Shown: positions 18,563 to 28,338, numbered from the stretch's first letter. The stretch is 63,640 nt of DNA from Dechloromonas denitrificans (GCF_001551835.1 NZ_LODL01000035.1:649051-712690), one strand, 5' to 3'. Made by a program: numbers and translations. The notes: generated by a model from the letters alone, not told the origin.

Positions 18563-19488
18563 GCGATGGTTTCGCTAACCGATGTCCGGTATCTGAAGCG
18601 GAATTTATCGGGCTGCCAGCCAATCTCCCGAAAAGCCGTTTCGGCGCCTACCTTTAGTATTTCATCGCTGTAGTGGTAGCCAGTTCCTCTGGATGAGTTC
18701 TGGAAGAACCGGCCGTGTGGGTCAATCATGATGTACGACTCAACCATGTCATTGTTGTCTTCTGCCGCCATGATCACGCCAAGCCGCTTGTGACGTGTAA
18801 CAAATTCGGCAAATTCGTGGTCGGCAATGGCCAGGTCACTGGTGATCGTGGGCAACATGCGCAGCACCTTCCATTTGTCCGGGGCGAGTTGCTGAATCAG
18901 TTGGCTCATGTCTTCCGTGAAATTAAGCGCGTTGACTACGGTGTTGATCTTCATGCGCAACGCCGGATTCAGGTGCCGTCCGGATTCAATGACGATAGCC
19001 AGATCGCTCAGGGAGAGAATCTGCTCATGTCTATCTGCCCGACCGATTTCCCGGTTGGTCGAAGCTATCGCCGAATCAAAGCTTAGACCGAGGATTGAAA
19101 GCTGCGGGGCAAGTTCAGTCATTAATGGCTGAGTCAAGCGGCTACCGTTTGTAATCAGTGAAACCTTGAAGCCAAGCTCTCTGGCTTGGGCAACGATGCC
19201 AACGATTTCCCGGCTATAAAGCAAGGGTTCTCCGCCGGCCAGGCTGAGTCGTACCGAATCCCATTGCATGCCCAGCCGAGCTTGGTTCAGTCGGTTGTCC
19301 GGCGAGAAATGGCGATATATTTCTGCCAGCATGGCGGCGCTGGCTTTCGGCGAATGAATCAATTCCTTCCTGCTGCCCTCAGCGTGCCATTTCGAATAGC
19401 AGTAGCGACAACGGTAATTGCAAGCTTCGGTCACATGCCAGTTGATGACCAGTTCGCCGGATTGGGTGCCGTGGTAAGTCACAGCCAT
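18559..19488 (-). CDS. Viperin-family radical SAM protein
   Basis: This 309-aa protein has the radical SAM cluster motif C23-x3-C27-x2-C30 (CNYRCRYC) and the SAM-binding GGEP at 85-88. It also has segments that parallel animal and prokaryotic viperins: LGLSFDS (134-139), MKINTVVNALNFTEDM (179-194), DKWKVLRML (204-212), SYIMIDPHGRFFQN (251-264) and the late ILKVG. Viperins convert CTP, GTP or UTP to chain-terminating ddh-nucleotides and protect against viruses. I chose the Met at 19488: the upstream extension is Arg-rich and out of family, and the start overlaps the preceding gene by 10 nt. Family membership is well supported; activity is inferred. No nucleotide kinase gene is adjacent. Confidence 0.87.
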   Translation of the reverse strand: MAVTYHGTQSGELVINWHVTEACNYRCRYCYSKWHAEGSRKELIHSPKASAAMLAEIYRHFSPDNRLNQARLGMQWDSVRLSLAGGEPLLYSREIVGIVAQARELGFKVSLITNGSRLTQPLMTELAPQLSILGLSFDSAIASTNREIGRADRHEQILSLSDLAIVIESGRHLNPALRMKINTVVNALNFTEDMSQLIQQLAPDKWKVLRMLPTITSDLAIADHEFAEFVTRHKRLGVIMAAEDNNDMVESYIMIDPHGRFFQNSSRGTGYHYSDEILKVGAETAFREIGWQPDKFRFRYRTSVSETIA

Positions 19489-19754
19489 TCCCCCCGCTTG
19501 TTGATGAAACCCCATTTGCCGTTCTGGCGAACGGCGGCCTTGCCACCCTGAAACTCCCCGGCGTCTTCGAATTTCGGCTGGATCACCCATTCCTGCCGTT
19601 CATTGACGAATCCCCAGCGTCCGCCTTGGGTTTGAACAGGGGCGAGGCCTTCGCTGTAGGAACGGACGTTGCGGTATTTCGGGCCGGGTGTGCCGCAGGC
19701 GTTTAGCGTGAGCACAGACAGGGAGAGCAGGGCGGCGATCAGTTTTTTGAACAT
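19479..19754 (-). CDS. Small WG-repeat lipoprotein
   Basis: This 91-aa protein has a lipoprotein signal with the lipid-modified cysteine at C20 (LNAC). Two WG-type beta repeats follow (WGFVNERQEWVIQPKF and WGFINKRGEW). WG-repeat proteins are usually much longer, so this is either a minimal form or a truncated one. Its stop overlaps the viperin-like start by 10 nt, and it follows AAAGG about 9 nt upstream of the ATG. Envelope location next to a cytoplasmic radical SAM enzyme is unusual; its role is unknown. Confidence 0.75.
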   Translation of the reverse strand: MFKKLIAALLSLSVLTLNACGTPGPKYRNVRSYSEGLAPVQTQGGRWGFVNERQEWVIQPKFEDAGEFQGGKAAVRQNGKWGFINKRGEWL

Positions 19755-19787
19755 CGGTTTGGCCTTTCTGGCGGGTGCGTTTTTGCG

Positions 19788-19813
19788 ACGGGCGCTCCGT
19801 GGGGAGCGCCCGT
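19788..19813. terminator. Perfect hairpin between the 29-aa peptide gene and the WG lipoprotein gene
   Basis: ACGGGCGCTCC and GGAGCGCCCGT form 11-bp arms around GTGG. In the leftward direction it is not followed by a T-run, so it may act as an RNA-stability or partial-termination element that raises peptide output over the downstream genes. Confidence 0.5.
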
Positions 19814-19825
19814 GCTTAGGCTTGC

Positions 19826-19915
19826 TTACTTTTTGGGGGCGGGTGGGTTGTTGCCGCGACCGGGGCCGGATGGGTTGCCGGTTTTGCTGGGGCCGTTTTT
19901 GAGATAGGTGGTCAT
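19826..19915 (-). CDS. 29-aa Gly/Pro/Asn-rich peptide
   Basis: ATG at 19915 has an excellent ribosome site (AGGAG, 8-nt spacing), which makes this very small gene credible. The peptide begins MTTYLKNGPSK and ends NNPPAPKK; it is basic, lacks Cys and Trp, has no hydrophobic segment and is rich in Gly, Pro and Asn. It leads the viperin operon. A longer frame to 20056 exists but lacks this ribosome site. It could be a modification substrate, a regulator or a nucleic-acid-binding tail; I do not recognise a family. Confidence 0.6.
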   Translation of the reverse strand: MTTYLKNGPSKTGNPSGPGRGNNPPAPKK

Positions 19916-20037
19916 GGTCTTTCTCCTGTGAATTTCCTCTCGATAATCCGTTTCAGCTTGAGGAATTTCTGAAACGGCATCGAATGCAATCTGCTTTCGA
20001 TAGCGCTCAGTATTCAAAATGGCACGGGGAAAGACAC

Positions 20038-20106
20038 GGAAAGATCGCGAACACACCGTTTTTTAGAATGGCTCAGGCGGAAAATAGGTGTGTTCGCGAT
20101 CTTTCC
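20038..20106. repeat. Perfect 20-bp inverted repeat in the divergent intergenic region
   Basis: GGAAAGATCGCGAACACACC at 20038-20057 is exactly complementary to 20087-20106, with a 29-nt loop. It lies between the divergent peptide/viperin operon and the ankyrin gene. It could be a large cruciform operator, a structured 5' RNA or terminal repeats of a tiny lost element. The T-run after the right arm (TTCGGGTTTTTAT) also allows a rightward terminator or attenuator ahead of the ankyrin gene. Confidence 0.85.
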
Positions 20107-20165
20107 TTCGGGTTTTTATAGGCAGATGGTTTAATTGATTCGTCATTCATTACGCGAGAAAAATC

Positions 20166-22943
20166 ATGGCGGCGCTCGCATCCTTTGAAGAAATCCTGAC
20201 AGAAGTTCATGCTCGGCTTGGCCTCAAGGCATTGCCTAACAGAAGGCTATTTACCGGCTACAAGATGGAGGTCGATGGACATGTCAACCGTGTACAGCAG
20301 TTGTTACGGGGCAAAAAGTTGGATACCGATGATTTGACCGGCATTTACCAGGCTTTGGAGCTTGATGAGCGGGCACAAAGCGATGCGGAGTATTTCGTTG
20401 GGAAACTTGCGGGAATATTGAAAGCCCTTGAGTTGCGGACTTGGACAGGAAATGCCAGTCAGCAGCAAGTGCTTTGGCAACTGCTGGCTTCCGTGCATGT
20501 GCCGATGTGGGCGCGAAATGTCGCATTCTGGTCATTAGCCAATATCGAACATGATTTGCCGCCAATTGATGCGGGGATGCCGGGTGGGGAATTCTGGTTT
20601 TTGCCAACGGCGGATGCTGAAGGCGGCAAAGTCAAATTGCCAGTACCCAAGGTGTTGGATTGGTTGTTGAAATTGCTTGAAACACCCTCGATTGACTCGC
20701 TTGGTAGTGCCGTCGGTAGGCAGTTTTTGCGCGAGCAAGACGAAAAATCTGGGAGAGATGAATCCGCAGTTAAAACCTTGCGCTACTGGCGGGAGGATGG
20801 CCTGCCAAAAAGTGCAGAGCAGATAGAGCAGGTTTTTCCTGATGATGCGACGCTGTCTTTTAATGGGGTGTTCGATCTTTTCTATGTCTTGTCGCCAGAC
20901 GTGCAGTTTGAAAATGCGCTCAACTTTGTCGTCGACCGCAAGGGGCTGAATGTCGAGCAGTTGAGTGCCCAAATTCCGATGTCACCGGAGCGCCTGCCTC
21001 CTGTTTTTGAGAAAACTGCAACCGATGATGAAAAAGCGGCCTTCGTCCGGCATGTGAACACTCGGTATTCCACTCCGTCGATGGCAACCATTCGCCAGCG
21101 CCTGCGGGTGGCGCGTTTGATGCAGGCGGGCTATCAAGAGCTCGTCAAGTTTCTTTGCCCTGATTTGAAGCCCGAAGACGAGCATGATCCGAAGCAGAAT
21201 AAAGTGCTGCAATTGATCGCCTTATTCGAATCGATCTACAACAAGACGATTCAGGCGCGGCATCAAGGCGATACAGAGGCCGAACAAGACGCTTGGTTCG
21301 AGAAACAGTTTGCGCCTTGGGATAGCTACGATTTGCTATTGCCGATTCTGTCATCTATCGATTGGGAAGACAGGGTTCACCTCCTTGCTGAGCGTTTGAC
21401 TCGGCGTTTTCTGTCGCTTACGCCAGAGCGAGGGCTGGAAGACATCCTTCCGGTGAATGAGGGGGATCTCGAAGCGGTATGGGGCCCCAGGATTGAGCGT
21501 ATTCAGAATGAGCTTGACGAGGATAAGCGGGTTGAAATGCTCCTCCAGCGGGTCAAGGCGGCATCGCCTTACCGGGCGTTGCAGGCCGAAGAAAGTTTCT
21601 GGGTGCTGAGTCAATTTGCGCAATCGGAGAGCTTGAGCGAAAACATTCGCCAGATGGCGCTGAATCGCCTGGCCGAGGTGTCAATAACCCCTTTGGAGCG
21701 CGGGAGTTTCAGGTTGCTAAAACTGGGGTACTTGTTGAACGGAGAGACTCGTTCGTGGCCGAAAGATGTGCGCTTGCAGGTTCAGCAGCAACTGGATACG
21801 GCAGCGGCGGATAAAGAGGCATGGGAGATGTGGAAAGCGCCGATGCTGAGGTTGAGTGCAAAACATGCGTTGTTCGAGAACCGCATTGCCGATGCCGAGC
21901 AGGATTTCAAGGCTGCGCTGGCGGCTTGTTCCGAACGGTCATTTGGTGGATCGCGTGGTGAGATTGCACAAGATGGGTTTGCTACCGCCATTGTGCGGAT
22001 GGCATTGAATAAAAGGAATCACGAGCCGTACTACAGGAACATGCTGCATTTCATGGAATTCCAGAATGGCGTGCCGTCGTTTGAAGACGCCGCGACTGAG
22101 TGCGAAGAGTTTTTCTGGTCGACACTCTATCGACCCTATCCGGGACTTGATCCCATGGATGCCGTAGGCAAGGCGAATTTGGTTGCCGCTATCAAGGAAA
22201 CCTTTGGTCTGATTCAAAACGGGGATTGGGGTGCCTTCAAGGCGTGGATGGAGAAAAACAAAAAGGCATTCCACGACGACGACCTCAAGGATGCGCGCCG
22301 GAGTAGTGTTCTGATGCAGTCGCTGAAATTCCTAAATGAATTTGAACTCAAGTTACCTATGCTCCGTGCCATGACGCCGGGCCATTTGCAAGGCGAGCTT
22401 CCCAAGGTGGAACAGCACATGCGGAATCGTCGGGAATCGATTCGCTTGTTGCTTGAAAGCTGGCCAAAGCAAGCCAACATTGCCGATTTCAAAGGGCAGA
22501 CGCCATTGATGTTGGCGGCGAATCATGGCGATGTTGAACTGGTTCGGTTGTTGGCGTCGCTATCAGATATCGATGCCCGGGACTACCTTGGCCGCACGCC
22601 TTTGCATTCAGCGGTCGCGGGGCGTTCGCTAGTATGTGTCGAGGCCATTCTGGCGAACAATCCCGATGTTGCCAAAGTGAGCGAGGGCGAAGCCAATACT
22701 GTCGCTCACACCGCTGTACGCTTTGGCTGGACAGATGGTCTGCGCTTGATTCTGGATGAGTTTCCCAGATTGGCTGCTGTTGAAAATGCGGCAGGTCAGA
22801 CGCCACTGGCGATGGCCTGCGAGCTTCTTGAATACTATGAGGAGTGGCGGACTTTCATGCAAAACCAGAAAGCTCGTCGGGTGGGAACTAAAGAGGATTT
22901 CGAGTCGGTCGTCGCGCTATTGAAAGAACGCCAACTCCATTGA
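20166..22943 (+). CDS. Large protein of unknown function with C-terminal ankyrin repeats
   Basis: This 925-aa soluble protein has no signal peptide or membrane helix. Residues 1 to about 760 are mostly helical and acidic and match no domain I recognise. From about 775 to 890 there are three or four ankyrin repeats (GQTPLMLAANHGDVELVRLL, GRTPLHSAVAGR, GQTPLAMACE). Base composition is clearly lower in GC than the flanking catabolic genes. The ribosome site is weak. The gene is divergent from the viperin operon and ends in its own terminator. Given the context, I would treat it as a candidate sensor or effector of a defence island. Confidence 0.85.
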   Translation: MAALASFEEILTEVHARLGLKALPNRRLFTGYKMEVDGHVNRVQQLLRGKKLDTDDLTGIYQALELDERAQSDAEYFVGKLAGILKALELRTWTGNASQQQVLWQLLASVHVPMWARNVAFWSLANIEHDLPPIDAGMPGGEFWFLPTADAEGGKVKLPVPKVLDWLLKLLETPSIDSLGSAVGRQFLREQDEKSGRDESAVKTLRYWREDGLPKSAEQIEQVFPDDATLSFNGVFDLFYVLSPDVQFENALNFVVDRKGLNVEQLSAQIPMSPERLPPVFEKTATDDEKAAFVRHVNTRYSTPSMATIRQRLRVARLMQAGYQELVKFLCPDLKPEDEHDPKQNKVLQLIALFESIYNKTIQARHQGDTEAEQDAWFEKQFAPWDSYDLLLPILSSIDWEDRVHLLAERLTRRFLSLTPERGLEDILPVNEGDLEAVWGPRIERIQNELDEDKRVEMLLQRVKAASPYRALQAEESFWVLSQFAQSESLSENIRQMALNRLAEVSITPLERGSFRLLKLGYLLNGETRSWPKDVRLQVQQQLDTAAADKEAWEMWKAPMLRLSAKHALFENRIADAEQDFKAALAACSERSFGGSRGEIAQDGFATAIVRMALNKRNHEPYYRNMLHFMEFQNGVPSFEDAATECEEFFWSTLYRPYPGLDPMDAVGKANLVAAIKETFGLIQNGDWGAFKAWMEKNKKAFHDDDLKDARRSSVLMQSLKFLNEFELKLPMLRAMTPGHLQGELPKVEQHMRNRRESIRLLLESWPKQANIADFKGQTPLMLAANHGDVELVRLLASLSDIDARDYLGRTPLHSAVAGRSLVCVEAILANNPDVAKVSEGEANTVAHTAVRFGWTDGLRLILDEFPRLAAVENAAGQTPLAMACELLEYYEEWRTFMQNQKARRVGTKEDFESVVALLKERQLH

Positions 22944-22962
22944 TGGAGATCGAATCAATGTG

Positions 22963-22989
22963 AAAACGCCTCCATCTCGGAGGCGTTTT
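22963..22989. terminator. Bidirectional intrinsic terminator
   Basis: AAAACGCCTCC and GGAGGCGTTTT form perfect 11-bp arms around ATCTC, with A and T runs at the outer ends. It serves the ankyrin gene and possibly the convergent cysDN operon. Confidence 0.9.
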
Positions 22990-23030
22990 GATTTTTGGCC
23001 GTTTTTTGCGGTTGACCGCAGGAGTCTTGC

Positions 23031-24299
23031 TTACAGAATCATCCCGGCCCCGACCGTGTTGTTGCTGCTTTCGTCGATGATGATGAAAGCGCCGGTGCCG
23101 CGGTTTTCCAGGTAAGGGTCAGCAAACAGCGGCTGGGCCAGCTTGAAGGTGACCTGGGCGATGTCGTTCATCGCCAGCTTCTCGGCCGGGACTTTTTCCA
23201 GCGTGTTCACATCCAGACGATGGTCGATGGCGGCCAGCTTGGCCTTCGAGTCGCGCGTCGTGTGACGGATCAGGTAGGTGCGGGCGCGGTCCATCGGGGC
23301 TTCGGCCATCCAGCAGACGGTGGCTTCGATCTGCTTGACGGCGGCCGGCACTTCGTTCGACTTGACGATCATGTCGCCGCGCGAGGTGTCGATTTCATCG
23401 GCAAGCAGCAGGGTGATCGATTGTTCGGTGAAGGCTTCGCCGATATCGACGCCACCGATTTGCACGGCTTTGACGGTCGACTCGCGGCCAGAGGGCAAGA
23501 CGGTGACGGCATCACCGACCTTGATCGAGCCGGCTTCGACGCGGCCCATGAAGCCGCGGTAGTCGTGCAGCTCCGGATTGGCCGAGTCCTGCGGTCGACA
23601 GACGTACTGGACCGGAAAACGGAATTTCTCGGTGTGCTCGGTGTGGGCGGCCGGGGCGGCTTCGAGCATGTCGAGCAGGGTCGGGCCGTCGTACCAGTTC
23701 AGGCTGTCACCCCGGTCGACGATCATGTCGCCGTTCAGGGCCGACAACGGGATGAAGCGGATGTCCTCGATGCCGACCTTGGCGGCGAATTCGAGGTATT
23801 CGGCCTTGATCCGCTCGTAGGTTTCCTGCGAATAGTCGACGAGGTCCATCTTGTTGATGGCGACGATCAGGTGCGGAATACCGACCAGTGCAGCGAGCTT
23901 GGAGTGACGCCGGGTCTGCGTCAGCACGCCCTTGCGCGCGTCGATCAGGATGATGGCGAGGTTGGCGGTCGAGGCGGCGGTCACCATGTTGCGGGTGTAC
24001 TGCTCGTGGCCCGGGGCGTCGGCGATGATGTACTTGCGCGTGCCGGTCGAGAAATAGCGATAGGCGACGTCAATCGTGATGCCCTGCTCGCGCTCGGCCT
24101 GCAGGCCGTCGGTGAGCAGCGACAGGTCGACGGCGCCGAGGCCGCGCTTTTCCGAGGTCTTGGCGATGGCCGACAGCGTGTCGGCGAGGATGGTCTTGGT
24201 GTCGAACAGCAGGCGGCCGATCAGGGTGCTCTTGCCGTCATCGACGCTGCCGCAGGTCAGGAAGCGGAGCAGGCCGTGGTCTTCAACTTGGGCGGTCAT
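23031..24299 (-). CDS. cysN: Sulfate adenylyltransferase subunit 1 (GTPase)
   Basis: This 422-aa EF-Tu-like GTPase has the P-loop GSVDDGKST (residues about 17-25), the switch DAPGHEQYTRNM and NKMD for guanine recognition. It lacks a fused APS kinase. With CysD it makes adenosine 5'-phosphosulfate from sulfate and ATP, driven by GTP hydrolysis. Its ATG overlaps the cysD stop (TGATG). Its last 29 bp or so are repeated at 18319, which marks this gene end as a probable insertion site. Confidence 0.95.
   Translation of the reverse strand: MTAQVEDHGLLRFLTCGSVDDGKSTLIGRLLFDTKTILADTLSAIAKTSEKRGLGAVDLSLLTDGLQAEREQGITIDVAYRYFSTGTRKYIIADAPGHEQYTRNMVTAASTANLAIILIDARKGVLTQTRRHSKLAALVGIPHLIVAINKMDLVDYSQETYERIKAEYLEFAAKVGIEDIRFIPLSALNGDMIVDRGDSLNWYDGPTLLDMLEAAPAAHTEHTEKFRFPVQYVCRPQDSANPELHDYRGFMGRVEAGSIKVGDAVTVLPSGRESTVKAVQIGGVDIGEAFTEQSITLLLADEIDTSRGDMIVKSNEVPAAVKQIEATVCWMAEAPMDRARTYLIRHTTRDSKAKLAAIDHRLDVNTLEKVPAEKLAMNDIAQVTFKLAQPLFADPYLENRGTGAFIIIDESSNNTVGAGMIL
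23038..23066. repeat. Right 29-bp direct repeat of the island (inside the cysN 3' end)
   Basis: It matches 18319-18347 at 28 of 29 positions and lies within the last codons of cysN. If the island arrived by site-specific integration, this end regenerates a functional gene terminus. Confidence 0.8.
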
Positions 24300-25237
24300 C
24301 AGAAGTAACCCTCTTTCTTGCGTTGTTCCATGGAGGCGTCGCTGGTCTGGTCGTCCAGGCGGGTAGCGCCGCGCTCGGTGATGGTGGTGGTGGCGGTTTC
24401 GAAGACGATCTTCGCAACGGTGTCGGCATCTGACTCGACCGGGGCGGTGCAGGAAATGTCGCCGACGGTGCGGAAGCGCACCTGCAGGTCGATGATTTCT
24501 TCACCGGCCTTGACCGGGTTGGCGACGTCGCCGGAGACGAGCGGCACGTTGACCGGCACGATGGCGCCCTGGCGCATGACGACCGGGCGGGTGTGGGCGA
24601 AGTAGATCGACGGCAGCTCGAGGCCTTCGCGCTCGATGTATTGCCAGACGTCCATTTCCGTCCAGTTCGAGATCGGGAAGGCGCGAATGTTCTCGCCCTT
24701 GTGGCTGCGGGCGTTGTACAGGCTCCACAGTTCCGGGCGCTGGTTCTTCGGGTCCCACTGGCCGAACTCGTCGCGGAAGCTGAAGATGCGTTCCTTGGCG
24801 CGGGCTTTTTCCTCGTCGCGGCGGGCGCCGCCGATGCAGGCGTCGAAGCCGAATTCCTCGATGGCTTCGAGCAGCGTCACCGACTGGTGCTTGTTGCGCG
24901 ATTCACCTTCATGCTTCAGCACGACGGTGCCGCGTGCCATGGAGTCTTCGACGGAGCGCACGATCAAACGCTCGCCCAGCTCGGCGGCCCGCTTGTCGCG
25001 GAAGGCGACCACTTCCTTGTAGTTGTGGCCAGTGTCGATGTGCATCAGCGGGAAGGGAAACTTGCCCGGGCGGAAGGCCTTTTCGGCCAGGCGCAGCATG
25101 CAGATCGAGTCCTTGCCGCCGGAGAAGAGCAGCACCGGGTTGGAACACTGGCCGGCCACTTCGCGCATGATGTGGATGGCTTCGGCTTCGAGCCAGTCGA
25201 GGTGGCTCAGTGTCGCGCGTTGAGTCGTTTGGGTCAT
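24299..25237 (-). CDS. cysD: Sulfate adenylyltransferase subunit 2
   Basis: This 312-aa member of the PP-loop ATP pyrophosphatase family has SGGKDSICM (residues about 37-45) and a C-terminal ...KKEGYF tail typical of CysD. I chose the Met at 25237 (MTQTTQ) over 25276 because the first residues of the longer frame are not family-like. It adenylates sulfate in complex with CysN for cysteine biosynthesis. Confidence 0.95.
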   Translation of the reverse strand: MTQTTQRATLSHLDWLEAEAIHIMREVAGQCSNPVLLFSGGKDSICMLRLAEKAFRPGKFPFPLMHIDTGHNYKEVVAFRDKRAAELGERLIVRSVEDSMARGTVVLKHEGESRNKHQSVTLLEAIEEFGFDACIGGARRDEEKARAKERIFSFRDEFGQWDPKNQRPELWSLYNARSHKGENIRAFPISNWTEMDVWQYIEREGLELPSIYFAHTRPVVMRQGAIVPVNVPLVSGDVANPVKAGEEIIDLQVRFRTVGDISCTAPVESDADTVAKIVFETATTTITERGATRLDDQTSDASMEQRKKEGYF

Positions 25238-25440
25238 TGCAGGGGAATCCAAGGATGGATGTGGAATGGTCCGCATTGTAGCAAGGCCTTAATATTGTTT
25301 TAAGAACATGTACGCATCTTGTTAGTTTCTTTGGTTATAAAAGAATATGTCCGTGGCGTGGAACGTTTGCCGCCGCGGCCGGTCATCCAATAGCTCGTCG
25401 TCATTTTGGTGACGCTGCTGTTCTTTCCCTGGGAGAAACC

Positions 25441-25959
25441 ATGAAAAATCGTTCCGTTTTCGTTCTCAGCGCTTGCGCCGCTGTCCTGCTCGGCGGTTGT
25501 GCAAGTTCCCTCGGCGGCCCCTCGGCCATGGCCGAACTGCAGGCCCGCTCCGGCAGCACGGTGTCCGGTGGCGTTCGCTTCAGCGAAGTCGACGGCAAGT
25601 TGCGGGTCGAGGCCAAGGTGGCCGGCTTGACGCCGGGCGAGCATGGTTTCCACGTCCATGAAGCGGGCGATTGCAGCGCAGCGGATGCGAGCTCGGCCAA
25701 GGGCCATTTCAACCCGGCCGGCAAGGCGCACGGTCATCACGGCGGTAGTGAACGGCACGGTGGTGACCTGCCCAACCTGCTGGCCAATGCCCAGGGCGAG
25801 GCGAAATACAGCGCCGAGGTGACGGGGCTCAGCCTGAGCGGCGCAACCGGCGTGGTCGGGCGCAGCATCGTGGTGCATGCCGACCCGGACGACTACAAGT
25901 CGCAGCCGGCCGGCAACTCCGGCAAGCGTGTTGCCTGCGGAGTGATCGCGGCGCACTGA
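25441..25959 (+). CDS. sodC: Cu/Zn superoxide dismutase, lipoprotein form
   Basis: This 172-aa protein starts with a lipoprotein signal (LLGGC, cysteine near residue 20). Copper and zinc ligands are visible in HGFHVHEAGDC, GHFNPAGKAHGHH and VVHADPDD, with the conserved C-terminal RVACGVI disulfide cysteine. It removes periplasmic superoxide. It is a single-gene unit between cysD and fumC and may be useful beside several oxygenases. Confidence 0.93.
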   Translation: MKNRSVFVLSACAAVLLGGCASSLGGPSAMAELQARSGSTVSGGVRFSEVDGKLRVEAKVAGLTPGEHGFHVHEAGDCSAADASSAKGHFNPAGKAHGHHGGSERHGGDLPNLLANAQGEAKYSAEVTGLSLSGATGVVGRSIVVHADPDDYKSQPAGNSGKRVACGVIAAH

Positions 25960-26038
25960 GGCGAGGCCGGTTCGCCGGCTGAGAATGCCCTGTTTTCGGC
26001 AGTCGACCGCAGCTATCGGTGTGGGCGGCTGGCCGGAC

Positions 26039-27427
<1,389 letters not shown>

Positions 27428-27439
27428 GCTGGCGGCTGC

Positions 27440-27682
27440 CTAGTGTACGGCGGCGTGCAACTCGACGTTCAGTTCGTCGACGACCTCGGCCCAGTCGGCA
27501 TCCTGAAGAATCGCTTCGCACAGGAAAGTGGCCTGAGCCGGTGTCCAGAAGCTGGCTTCATGCAGCAGCACATTGCTGGCCAGCGGGCGCCAGGTTTCGA
27601 TGAAGCGGGCAATGGCCGGCGCATCGTCGGCTTTGCCGAGCTGGGCAAAAAGCATGCTCAGGTTATGAACAGGGGTTTCCAT
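27440..27682 (-). CDS. DUF2789 family protein
   Basis: This 80-aa protein matches the DUF2789 pattern: METPVHNLSMLFAQLG at the start, FWTPAQATFL in the middle and DWAEVVDELN near the end. The family has no established function and is common in beta- and gamma-proteobacteria. It lies between hpaR and fumC. Confidence 0.85.
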   Translation of the reverse strand: METPVHNLSMLFAQLGKADDAPAIARFIETWRPLASNVLLHEASFWTPAQATFLCEAILQDADWAEVVDELNVELHAAVH

Positions 27683-27781
27683 GCGCTACTCCTTGGCAGG
27701 CCACAGCGGCGACGGCGTCGCCAGCCGGGTGTAATGCTTGGAGTAGCTGCCGGCCAGTAAGTTCGGGCCGGCCGGGGTGGG

Positions 27782-28267
27782 TCAAAACTGCAGGTTGGCC
27801 CAGTCTTTTTTCTCGGGCAGCGCGACGCGCGGGATGGGGCCGCGCTCGGCGACGATCACCTTGTCCATGACTTCGTAAAGCTGGCGGATCAGTTCCGGCC
27901 CGAAAGCCTGTTCGATGACCCGGTACTGGGCTTCGATCAGCGGCCCCAGTTCGGCGACGAGCTGTTCGCTCTTGCGGGTCAGGCGGACGATGACTCGGCG
28001 CTGGTCTTCGGGGACGCGGGTGCGGGTGACCAGTCCCATTTCCTCCATCCGCGACAGCACACCGGTCATGCTTGGGCTGAGGATGTGGCACAGCTCGCAG
28101 ATTTCACGCGGTTCCAGTTGCTCCATTTCGCTCAGCGTGCGCAGAATCCGCCACTGCTGTTCGGTCAGCCCGAAATGGCTGATGATGGGGCGGAAATGGC
28201 AGAGCAGCTCTTCGCGGGCTTTCAGGAAGAGTTGGGGCAGGTTTCGGTAGGCTAGCTTGCGGGACAT
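27782..28267 (-). CDS. hpaR: MarR-family repressor HpaR of homoprotocatechuate degradation
   Basis: This 161-aa winged-helix protein has LTEQQWRILRTLSE, PSMTGVLSRMEEMGLV (recognition helix region) and DQRRVIVRLT (wing). It closely follows the pattern of E. coli HpaR. HpaR represses the meta-pathway operon and is released by 4-hydroxyphenylacetate or homoprotocatechuate. It is divergent from dctP1; the shared intergenic region holds two operator-like palindromes, so it probably regulates itself and dctP1. Confidence 0.9.
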   Translation of the reverse strand: MSRKLAYRNLPQLFLKAREELLCHFRPIISHFGLTEQQWRILRTLSEMEQLEPREICELCHILSPSMTGVLSRMEEMGLVTRTRVPEDQRRVIVRLTRKSEQLVAELGPLIEAQYRVIEQAFGPELIRQLYEVMDKVIVAERGPIPRVALPEKKDWANLQF

Positions 28268-28338
28268 AGGGACGATTCCTCCAGTCAGGTGGGCTGGATG
28301 TGCAAATTATGGCATTCGGTTTGCAGCAATGATACCAG

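Noticed and set aside
19489..19590. Longer N terminus for the viperin-like gene (start at 19590)
   Set aside because: The extra 34 residues are Arg/Gly-rich, lie antisense-like within the WG gene's out-of-frame sequence and do not resemble any viperin; the Met at 19488 fits better.
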